Assembly: GCA_037178625.1 (NCBI GenBank)
Contig: CM074140.1
Span: forward strand, 310,001-374,000
DNA from: Skeletonema tropicum
Taxonomy: Eukaryota; Bacillariophyta; Thalassiosirophyceae; Thalassiosirales; Thalassiosiraceae
Direction: 5' to 3'
Length of the DNA: 64,000 nt
Part shown: positions 55,697 to 64,000 of the stretch, piece by piece
Layout of the letters: every line of letters starts with the position of its first letter
Numbering within the stretch: position 1 is the first letter of the stretch
The notes under the pieces: model-generated
The model's database searches: none
What the model was told of the DNA's origin: nothing
Seen by the model: only the letters and a program-made list of their open reading frames with translations
Program-made: the position numbers and the translations under genes

Positions 55697-56620
55697 ATGA
55701 CGACGCAAATCATTCTGCCGAGAGAGATTCATTCTGCTCAGCCGGAGCCGGCCGGCGTCGAAGGTGTCCCTCCTCTCTCAGGAAAATCGCTGCTAATGCC
55801 ATCAAGGAAGAAGGCCAAAGGCAAGGCAAGGAGAGCCGCCAAAGAAGCTGCAAAAGCAAAAGAGAGCCAGACAGCGGTAGCGGTAGCGGTGGCGACCAAT
55901 CAGGAGGAGGAGGGATCGCTTGAAGCGCAGATGCAGCGACTGCAGATCATCCATTCCACGTCGATGAATTGCGACCATGGAATGAGTTTCATATCACCTC
56001 GTGACGAGAAGGTTTGTCAGGATTTTATCAACGCATTCCTTGACGCACTCTATTCACAGGACAGCAATGCAAACGTGATGGATGCGTTCCTCGTAGCGGG
56101 CGAAACCATAGAAGAAAAATTTTCCGACGTCTATAGTTCCAAATTGGAGACTGTCGTTTCAATGCTTTTATGCAGTGGGACGGAATGTATTCTCGAAGGG
56201 CATGATTACGAGAAAGCTAGGATCTACGCTACTTTGGCCTGTCACTTCGAGGAATTGATAGCAGTGTTTGTGTCCAAAACTAAAGCTGCTCTTAGTTGGG
56301 CAAAGGTAATTGAATTGGGTGATGCTAAAGCTGATGACCACACACTGATTAGATTTCTGATGAAGCGCATTCCTTGCTCTTGCCTGGACGGCAAATACAA
56401 AGAAGTAAAGTCCGTGAAGAAGATGGGCTGGTGCTACAACCCAAGCTGCAGCAGGCCGAATCAGATGGCGGAACGCAGCAAGATGTTCTGTTGTGCACGG
56501 TGTGGTGAGGTGAACTATTGTTCGACTGAATGCCAGAAGGCCGACTGGAAGAGTCACAGGGAGGCATGTGACAGAATGGCGAAGAGGAAGGCTGCATTTG
56601 CTTCTGAACAGCAGCCATGA
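55697..56620 (+). CDS. MYND zinc-finger protein, intact (307 aa)
   Basis: The longest intact cluster member. The basic leader common to the family ('MPSRKKAKGKARRAAKEAAK') begins at residue 34, so translation may start at 55697 or internally. The middle is helical ('VCQDFINAFLDALY', 'LEELIAVFVSKTKAALSWAK'). The MYND finger at about residues 247-293 has every ligand: 'CYNPSCSRPNQ', 'CCARCGEVNYCSTECQKADW', 'KSHREAC'. MYND fingers bind proline-rich partners and are often in chromatin or signalling proteins, but this diatom family has no known partner. It lies 410 bases upstream of a same-strand paralog. Confidence 0.85.
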   Translation: MTTQIILPREIHSAQPEPAGVEGVPPLSGKSLLMPSRKKAKGKARRAAKEAAKAKESQTAVAVAVATNQEEEGSLEAQMQRLQIIHSTSMNCDHGMSFISPRDEKVCQDFINAFLDALYSQDSNANVMDAFLVAGETIEEKFSDVYSSKLETVVSMLLCSGTECILEGHDYEKARIYATLACHFEELIAVFVSKTKAALSWAKVIELGDAKADDHTLIRFLMKRIPCSCLDGKYKEVKSVKKMGWCYNPSCSRPNQMAERSKMFCCARCGEVNYCSTECQKADWKSHREACDRMAKRKAAFASEQQP

Positions 56621-56971
56621 TATTTTTTCTACAGCTCCTCATCAACGATGATGTGAAAGATGGCTCAGTACCTACGTGACTATTGATTACATCCTCCAGA
56701 AATGCAAAACTGTAGCGAACTGCATCCTTGAAAGGAGGTCGGATACATAGTCATATTGTGGAAGTAAGATAAGTGAGATAAAATAGTTCAAACTCCTCTC
56801 CACTATACAATTAGAGCATGCGTGCTACATTCCAAATGCAGCAGTCAGGATCATACCTTGCTTCTGCTATCTATCCACAGCACGAATCCTCAAAGAACTA
56901 AAATAAGAAGCATTAGATAACAAATTCAAATACGTAAACATGGAAAGAATAAACACAGTGTTCCTGCTAAA

Positions 56972-56983
56972 TTTTTGGCGGGA
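56972..56983 (+). promoter_or_regulatory. E2F-like TTTTTGGCGGGA upstream of a MYND gene
   Basis: It lies 47 bases before the ATG at 57031. The remainder of this 410-base gap (56621-57030) shows no gene. Confidence 0.45.
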
Positions 56984-57030
56984 CAGAATTTCGGAAAAAT
57001 CAAGTCGTCAAAGCGAAAGCCGAGCAGCCA

Positions 57031-57894
57031 ATGACGCCATCTAACCATTCTCAACGGCTCGGTATGGTAGGCATCCCTCCTCCCTCTAGAGCATCAGCAG
57101 CTTCAATGCCGTCGAGGAAGAAAGCCAAAGGCAAGGCGCGTAGGGCGGCTAAAGAAGCCGCCAAAGCAGTGTTGGCGGCCAATCAGCTGCAAGAGGGTTC
57201 TCTCACATACGGCACAGCTAAAGCGCAGCTGCAACAAAGGCTGGAGCTCTGCAAGCACGGTGGTCCTGTATTATCACGTGATGAGGAGGAGATTTGCCTG
57301 GATTTTATCGACGCATTCATTACTGCATACAATGCAGCTGGAACCGACGTGGGGGGATCGTTCCACACAGCGTTTGAAGTCACAAAAGCAGAATATGCCG
57401 ACGTGTATTTTTCCGATTCGAGGATGAAGGCAATTATTTCAGTGCTCTTGTTCTGTGGGACACAAGATATCCTCGACGGCGACAAAAAATCTGCTTGCTT
57501 CAAGGCTCAGTTTGCCTGTTACTTCGAGGAATGGACCGCGGTCAGCCAGCGCGAAACCAAAGCTGTCGTGAGTTGGATGAAGGTATTTGCATTGGTCGGA
57601 GCAGATGACCACACACTTGTTAAATATTACAGGAAGCGCATTCCGTGTGGCTGCCTGGACGAGAAGTACAAAAAAGTCAAGTCCTTGAAGAGGTTGAGCT
57701 TTTGCTGCAACCAAAACTGCAGCCAACCTGGAGGGAAGGTAGAGCACAGCAAAATGTTCTGTTGCTCCCAATGTGGCGAGGCAGACTACTGTTCTATAGA
57801 ATGCCAAAAGGCCGACTGGAAAAGACACAAAGGTGTTTGTGTGAGCCTTGCGGAGGTGAAGGCTGCATTCAGGTCTAAACAATCATTATGCTGA
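57031..57894 (+). CDS. MYND zinc-finger protein, intact (287 aa)
   Basis: A second intact paralog. The basic leader 'MPSRKKAKGKARRAAKEAAK' starts at residue 26, so a start at 57106 is also possible. The middle differs most from the other copies ('DFIDAFITAYNAAGTDVGGS'). The MYND finger at about 225-271 is complete: 'CCNQNCSQPGG', 'FCCSQCGEADYCSIECQKAD', 'WKRHKGVC'. Paralogs at 22796, 36885 and 55697 share the order leader, helical region, 'DDHTLV', 'KRIPCxCLDxKYK', finger. Function unknown. Confidence 0.85.
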   Translation: MTPSNHSQRLGMVGIPPPSRASAASMPSRKKAKGKARRAAKEAAKAVLAANQLQEGSLTYGTAKAQLQQRLELCKHGGPVLSRDEEEICLDFIDAFITAYNAAGTDVGGSFHTAFEVTKAEYADVYFSDSRMKAIISVLLFCGTQDILDGDKKSACFKAQFACYFEEWTAVSQRETKAVVSWMKVFALVGADDHTLVKYYRKRIPCGCLDEKYKKVKSLKRLSFCCNQNCSQPGGKVEHSKMFCCSQCGEADYCSIECQKADWKRHKGVCVSLAEVKAAFRSKQSLC

Positions 57895-59325
57895 TGCTGC
57901 GCAAGACAATGAGGGTGATAAATGCGCGTTCTCTTCTCAAGAACACCTCTACTATGTCCATTGCAAAGCATTGAACTGCATTATTGACCAAATCTAATTT
58001 TAAATATTGATAGACAAGTTTTTGCCGAACATTACGATAGGGTATCATATATAGTAATAAGTATTGCATATGCATGAGATCCACTAGAGTAATTCTTACA
58101 TCTCAACCTGATTAGACGGTGAATTCGAAGAAAAATACTCTCTCTAACAGTCGATCAATTGATCAACAAACCAATCCTATCATCAGATGTGGCAGATGCT
58201 TGCTGCCACGGCAAATCGACGCACGTTCGATGATAAACCAGATCTAAGACCTTCTCCAAAAGTATGTAGGCCTTCTTGCTCCATTTGTCGTAGTCAAATT
58301 GTTGGATGACATTCGCATGTCAATCCTCTACAGAAGCAGTACCGTGCGCTGGTCCGGGCAGAAAGAATGAGAGATCGAGGGATGGAGAGGGATACTTACA
58401 TAATAGTCTTTCGGATACAATAATTGGCATGTTTTCCCACGTAGAAATGCAGCTCCCGCCTTATGTCCTAGCAACGTTCGAATTACCATCCAGAATAGTA
58501 ATACAAACACATTGATGGAATTGAAACAACTGTCTTCAACCTGTGGAAGGATGCCTGCTGTGCATGGCACACTCCGGTGCCGGTGAACGCATCCACCGCG
58601 TGTTCTCGTGACATGAATGATGAATTCCATGCAATTTCAAATCATCGGCTCAAAACGTAGTAAAGGAGCTATTCATAATGGCATTGTTTTGAGGACGTAC
58701 AATAGCGTTGATGTGATTGTCAGTCATTGCAACTGCGACTGCACTTCAAGAGATGCTCCAAGAGCAAGAGATCCCCCTGCACCTGCTGCTGCTTGGCCGT
58801 TATTAGCTGATTCTATATTATTAGGGACATTGTCGGTGACTCGCCTTTCTTGCCACGGCATTTTTCACTGGGTTATCTCTTGTCCCGAGCCGTTTTGGCA
58901 GGTCGTCATTGTGCTGAGCTATCAGCTATTCTTCTAAGCGCTGCATGCAGTTGCTGAGCTTCAACATGCTTAGATTAAGCATGGTCGCGTCGGTGATAAG
59001 AAAAGAGTTAGTTGGAGGAGTTAATTTTTTCAATATGAATATGTAGTCGCCAGTCGGCATTGAAAATGAGGTGCAAACTCAATGGGACTAATTCCGCATG
59101 CAGTTTTCTATCTTCAATGTTTAGGCCTGTCCGAGAGGACAAAGAATGACGCACCGTGATAAGGCTATTTCTTGAGAGTCAAAATATACATAATAGCAAA
59201 GACAAACAATGAAGTCATTACCTACATACTTCCGCCTATTTGTCAAATCTACTTATCTACCTAGGCCTGGTTGTTTGGAGTTGGCAGTCGCTGCACTGCC
59301 AACTGTTTTGTTTATTATCAGAATC
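57895..59325. other. Intergenic region
   Basis: 1.4 kb without a supportable gene. A 106-codon frame at 58617-58937 has no recognisable motif and sits among many equally short frames, so I do not call it. Confidence 0.45.
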
Positions 59326-62300
59326 ATGGATAATCAACTATCTCCTTCAGTTGTTGGTCTCCTTCGAGGCATGCTACCCGATGGTTGGGATCACTTTGAA
59401 GAAAGCTCTTACGTCAGATGCGGTAAGTTGTCTCTCATTTTTGATAGCGAAGATTCAGACGAGATGGAGGATAAGAAGACTTCACTATAATTCATCTGAT
59501 GTGAATACATACACATAATATCATTGCTGTGACTAGTTATCTTACGACGTTTCTTGCTTTGCCTTTGTCTTAAACTTTTCTTCAAAATAGATGGAATAAA
59601 TATCAGTAGTCAATCAGAACCCACAACAGTTAGAGACCGCGGCCTACGACTAATATCAGCCAATAAATCCATCAAAATCTCATCGCTCAGCCCAATAATC
59701 GGTATCGTAAAAGGGAACAAAGATTCGGAAAAAACTTCAGTCTATTACTTTGAAGTTTTCGTCATATCTGGTGATTGTGCCGTTGGATTTGTTCCTGCAT
59801 TAGACAATATTTCGTATCATCACTATACAATTCTTCTCAATACTAATTCTATAAGATCTTTGGGAAACTGTGGCAATCTCATTCATCACCCTGATGCAGA
59901 ATTCCCGCTACTGCAAAATAATTCGCAACAAAATGGAGAGACTATTGGATGTGGGATCATCTTTGGTACCAACCCAACGTATTTCTTCACTCACAATGGT
60001 GTTCGGATAAATGTGGAGGCATATGGTATAAATAGTCGGGTATCGTCCCTTCAAACTGCATTGGTCCCTACGGTGGCGCTATCCAATTCCACTGAAACAT
60101 TTGTTCGAACCAACTTTGGATTTAATGCGGATACACCATTCTTATGGAATGGAGACGAGAATAGCAACTTGAGGATAATATCTGATTGTGGTGGTGGTTC
60201 TACGTCAGCTATGCCTCCACCATCATCAACGGCAGTGTCGAATTTAGTAGGAGTTGGTGGTGGGATTGGAATGATGGGAGTAGGGGGCAATGGCAGCAAT
60301 TTCACTCCATCACGAAATCATGCCTACAATCCTGGACCGATCAGTACTGATTCCGGGGATCTTCTTGCAGATGAAACTTACCCACTTCCCAACTTTACCA
60401 GAGGGACTACATTAAGTGGAGCGATAGCGATGCAGGGATTGCAACGACCAACTACAGTCCCACCCATGATGGGATATGCCGCAAACTCACCTTCTATCCT
60501 TGGTGGCAAGTTAGATTTTCCTCCAATAGCAGCGAAACCGGAACCGGAAAAGAAACCACGACGACGTGCTACAATAGAGACTATGGATCACAACCCTGAT
60601 GCTGCGAAATTGACGGCCAAATTAGGGTTAGATAGAAACAATAGAGGCAACTCATTACAGAATCGTGCCTACAATTCAGGACCAATCAGTAATGATTCGG
60701 GGGATCTTCTTGCAGACGAAACTTACCCAGCTCCCAATTTTACCAGAGGTACTACATTAAGTGGAGCGATAGTAAAACAGGGACTACAAAGACCTAATTC
60801 AACTGCAGTTCCACCCATGGTGGAACCACGACGACGTGCTACTATAGAGACTATGGACCACAACCGTGTCGCTGCTAAATTGACGGCGAAATTAGGGTTA
60901 GATAGAAGCAGTACAAACAACGTCAGCCCGGCTGATGCAATGTCATCGAATGGAATGATGCAGCACGGATCATCGTCATCGGCGATTCCTCCACCTCCGC
61001 TTAAAAGTTCTCAATTCAAAGAAGATATTGGTTTGTCTTCTCAATTCAAGACAGATGATTCATTATCAGTATCTCGAGCGTTCCCGTCGTCGGATGAAGC
61101 TGAGTTTGCAAAGGAGAGTGTGTTTGGAAAATCTAGCAATGTCGCCAAAATGGAAGTTGAAAGTTTTCGTCGAGCATTTCCTCTGTCAGATGAAGCTGAG
61201 TTTGCAAAGGAGAGTGTATTTGGAAAGTCCAGCAGTGTCGCCGATGTGGAAGTTGAAAGTTTCCATGTTGAGAATTTTGATCTTAATGACGTAAAAGAGT
61301 TGGCAACTGAGCTAAACAGAGCTACATCTGCATCTGGGACGAATCAAAGTTCTGTGTCTCAGCTGATTGCTGTCTGCAAGTCCAAACTAACTCAACTGAA
61401 TGACAAAATTACGAATTCAACGGGAGAAGACTTTGGAGAACTGTTCAGTGTCCATGATCTGGTGACAGAAGCAATTAGTGCTGGTGAAAGTTGGACACGC
61501 AACTTGGAAAGCCAAAAACGATTAGCAGATATGAATGCAAGCAGCGACAGCCTTTTATCTACTGCTTCATCTAATGAGCAGACAAACTCAGAGGGGAAGG
61601 GCGAGGAATTGCGAGATATTTTCGGCTTACTCTGTCACCTGCGAGGAAGGAAGGAGCAAACGCGTGTAAAAGCAGTTCGGTTCTTGTTGAGTATAACGAG
61701 ACGAGAGTCAGCTCATGGGCATCAACAAATTCTTCAATCGGGAGGGTTGTCCTCTCTTCTCACGTTATTTCAGTCGAGTTTCGAAAGTGAAGTGCTAAGG
61801 ACGATGTCGGCACTGAATGTTGTCAACCTTATTCCTACTTACACGGAACCTCTTCGGAATATAGATATTATTATTGTGATAGATTGTTTGCATTACCTCA
61901 TGCAATCTTCGGGCCTCGATGCTGGCGTTGACTTTGATATAACTCCAGCCGAAGTATTCCATGCGTGCGTAAACGCAATGACATTTGTATGGGTGAACTA
62001 CATTGAACCAAAAGTTTGCTGGTCAGAAACAAATTTGGATGGTGGACCAAATGATCGAAACTGCTTCGAAATGCAACGATCTCGCCCAAAGCGAAGATCG
62101 TATCTAGAGGACGAAGATGATGTTGACTATTGCCATCTACTAAACTCATTCACGGCGCTTGCAGTCATGTCTGCTACGTTGGATTACAGTGATGTAGATG
62201 GACTAAAAAAGAGTGTTCCTTACGGTTTTGCGGATATTCTACAATATATTTGTGCGGTCAAGGCTTGCCGGGGCTTAGCGATGAAAGAAGGAGTAATGAA

Positions 62301-64000
62301 TGTTCTTCTCAAGTGGATGAGGTCGAACGACTTAAGAATGGAAGTGATCGCAGCGACTGCTTTGAGAGACTTGACTGTTCCGGACAGCAGCAGCTATACG
62401 GCTGGTTGGGTTCATGCTGAGCTGCTTCATGATGGTAACGCAATTACTGACATTGTTGAGAGGCTGAGTGCGCCTAACTGGGAAGTGAGAAGATGTATGG
62501 CCGAGATTGTTTCTTGTTTAACAGGCGTACCCCATACCCGTGCGGCAATTATTGATGCGCAAGGTATCAAGCGTCTAGGTCAAGTTCTAGCTACTGTTGA
62601 AAGGGGGTGCGCAGATGATAGTGTTGTTAACGTTGCAGTGGGGAACTCGTTACTCAACTTGGCAACTTGTTCGGGGGTTTATACAAATTGTGAGCAGTCA
62701 ACACCGCGTTCAAAACCTGGTTGCATCATTGAGTAAGTTGTCTTGCATTATCTTGCTTTCCCTCGATTTCTCTGCCTAATGCACAATTTGTTAAAATCAA
62801 TTTTTACAGCGACATTATGAAAAGTGGGGCGATTGAATCCCTCACGTCAATGTCTAGGTTGGAGAACTGTAAAGAGCTTCGCTTTTTGTATTCGCAACTC
62901 ATACGAGTTGTCAGTGAAGCTTCTTGCACTGCACATCCCTTGAATAAACTTCTCTGCGATGCTGGTGCAGTCAACGTACTGGGAGAGGTGCTTTCTAGCG
63001 ATGTTGACGTGATGAAGAAATTTGTCGAGGCTACACTCGCCACAGCAAACAGCTCAGATCTTATTGAGGACTCGCTCCACAACGACTTCTCTGCTCAACG
63101 CAAAAAATCCGGCGTCATACACTTGAAAGATGCAGTCAATGAGCTGCGAGAAGTGTTACGAGGGTTGTGCAACATGTTTTCGATGAGTGCTGCTGCAGAA
63201 GCATGCTCGCAGTTCATGTCGAGTGGAGCCGTCAATAGTTTGCTTTGGGTAGTCTCAATGCCCCCTGATACTTTTGCCACGCTTGATATGTTTCGCATTG
63301 AATCAAGATACGTCTACGATATTCGAGTAAATTCGTGCCAAGCGCTCTCATCGCTTTGTCCAGTTTTGCTTTCGCAAGGAACGGGTCTGAAGTGGGCCTC
63401 GCCTGTGCTGTCGTCCCTGATACAAATCCTGAAGATTCATGCAGACACAGCGTCCACTGATGTATTTCTGACAGTTCAGATTAATGCTTTGCGAGGGATT
63501 GTCTCGCTTGCTGAGTGTGAGGCTCTAAGAACCAGGATCGTTGATGAATTCATGCCCCACTCATTCAACCTTTATCAGCACGAAAATGAGCACATATCCG
63601 ATGCAGCCATGCAAGTCTGTCTCGCCCTTGGTTTCAGTGCTGCTGAAATGGGAGTAAGATGGGATGCACATCATTTGGGTGATAAATATGTTTTCACGCG
63701 TGCTCTCTTAATCCAGTCGATGGTTAGAGAAGAGATAAGAAAGAGCTTGAGCGAAGTATGGGCGCCTCCGTTAGAAGCTATTCCATCACACGAGAGCAAA
63801 GACTTGTTTTCACTGTTCGAGAATTTGTGCAGCGATGATGACACTTCCGATTTGCGTGATAAAGTCAGGAAGCAATTCAAGGACATATACGCGGCCACTC
63901 CTACTTCTCGGACGCGGTCCTCAGGCTCAGGCCATGCCTCATCCACGGACAGGACCTCATCTTCCAGTAAGCGCAATCACCAGCGCAATCGTTCTTTCAT
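59326..64000 (+). CDS. SPRY-armadillo protein, at least 3 exons, runs off the window
   Basis: Exon 1 59326-59422 ('MDNQLSPSVVGLLRGMLPDG'), intron 59423-59590, exon 2 59591-62732, intron 62733-62809, exon 3 62810 to beyond 64000. Splice phases (1, then 2) agree and exon 3 is open to the end. A start at 59209 is also possible. A SPRY domain fills about residues 40-215 ('VYYFEVFVISGDCAVGF', 'IGCGIIFGTNPTYFFTHNGV'). Next is a disordered region with two internal duplications, then armadillo/HEAT-like helices from about residue 690 ('GLLCHLRGRKEQTRVKAVRF', 'EVIAATALRDLTV', 'NWEVRRCMAEIVSCLTGV'). The end of the visible part is Ser/Arg-rich. SPRY and armadillo modules both bind proteins, so a scaffold or ubiquitin-ligase adaptor is possible; no catalytic domain is seen. 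Confidence 0.85.

Noticed and set aside
58617..58937. 106-codon plus-strand frame
   Set aside because: Plausible length but no domain, no neighbours that support it, and hydrophobic stretches that could arise by chance.

Overview
The window reads as nuclear DNA of a diatom, most likely a centric one of the Thalassiosira/Skeletonema/Cyclotella type. Genes are short and compact, with introns of about 60-170 bases and GTAAGT donors. The families are ones expanded in diatoms: a heat-shock factor, a DUF6824 protein, an HMG-box protein with the diatom 'TAYNxFFQLER' signature, BspA-type leucine-rich repeats, many MYND zinc-finger paralogs and a SPRY-armadillo protein. I saw no bacterial operon structure, no rRNA and no tRNA. 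The family names come from recognising motifs; no search was run.

Layout. 1-2.8 kb: a broken or intron-split diatom gene crowded with small inverted-repeat elements. 2.9-4.0 kb: an HSF gene. 4.3-5.1 kb: a leucine-rich-repeat pseudogene. 5.2-11.8 kb (minus): a large FANCI gene of the Fanconi anaemia DNA-repair pathway. 10.8-20.0 kb: a recent tandem triplication, plus a fourth fragment, of about 3 kb holding the FANCI 5' end, its promoter, a nested-palindrome block and the tail of another gene. 20.3-21.8 kb: a DUF6824 gene. 22.3-24.6 kb: MYND genes and fragments. 24.9-29.9 kb (minus): a frameshifted non-LTR retrotransposon (LINE A). 30.8-35.1 kb (minus): a small membrane protein and an ankyrin-kinase gene carrying a frameshift. 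35.8-40.0 kb: more MYND copies and a large polytopic membrane protein with two dispersed fragments. 40.2-40.5 kb: a second palindrome-core element. 41.9-42.8 kb (minus): an HMG-box gene. 43.9-50.2 kb: a MYND copy split by a 5.8 kb LINE (LINE B) with a 9-base target duplication and an 1800-codon open frame. 50.3-54.0 kb (minus): a four-exon secreted serine protease. 55.7-57.9 kb: two intact MYND genes. 59.3 kb to the end: a SPRY-armadillo gene that runs off the window.

The most unusual structure is a pair of related small elements (1017-1358 and 40181-40513). Each carries four short palindromes, two per end. Within a copy the palindromes share one core, but the two copies have entirely different cores on an otherwise recognisable backbone. 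Other notable points are the FANCI promoter/5' triplication with mosaic copies, a MYND family caught in birth and death (about nine copies, two with opposite single-base lesions, one cut by a LINE), and E2F-like GGCGGGA sites shared by FANCI, both intact MYND genes and a nearby MITE.
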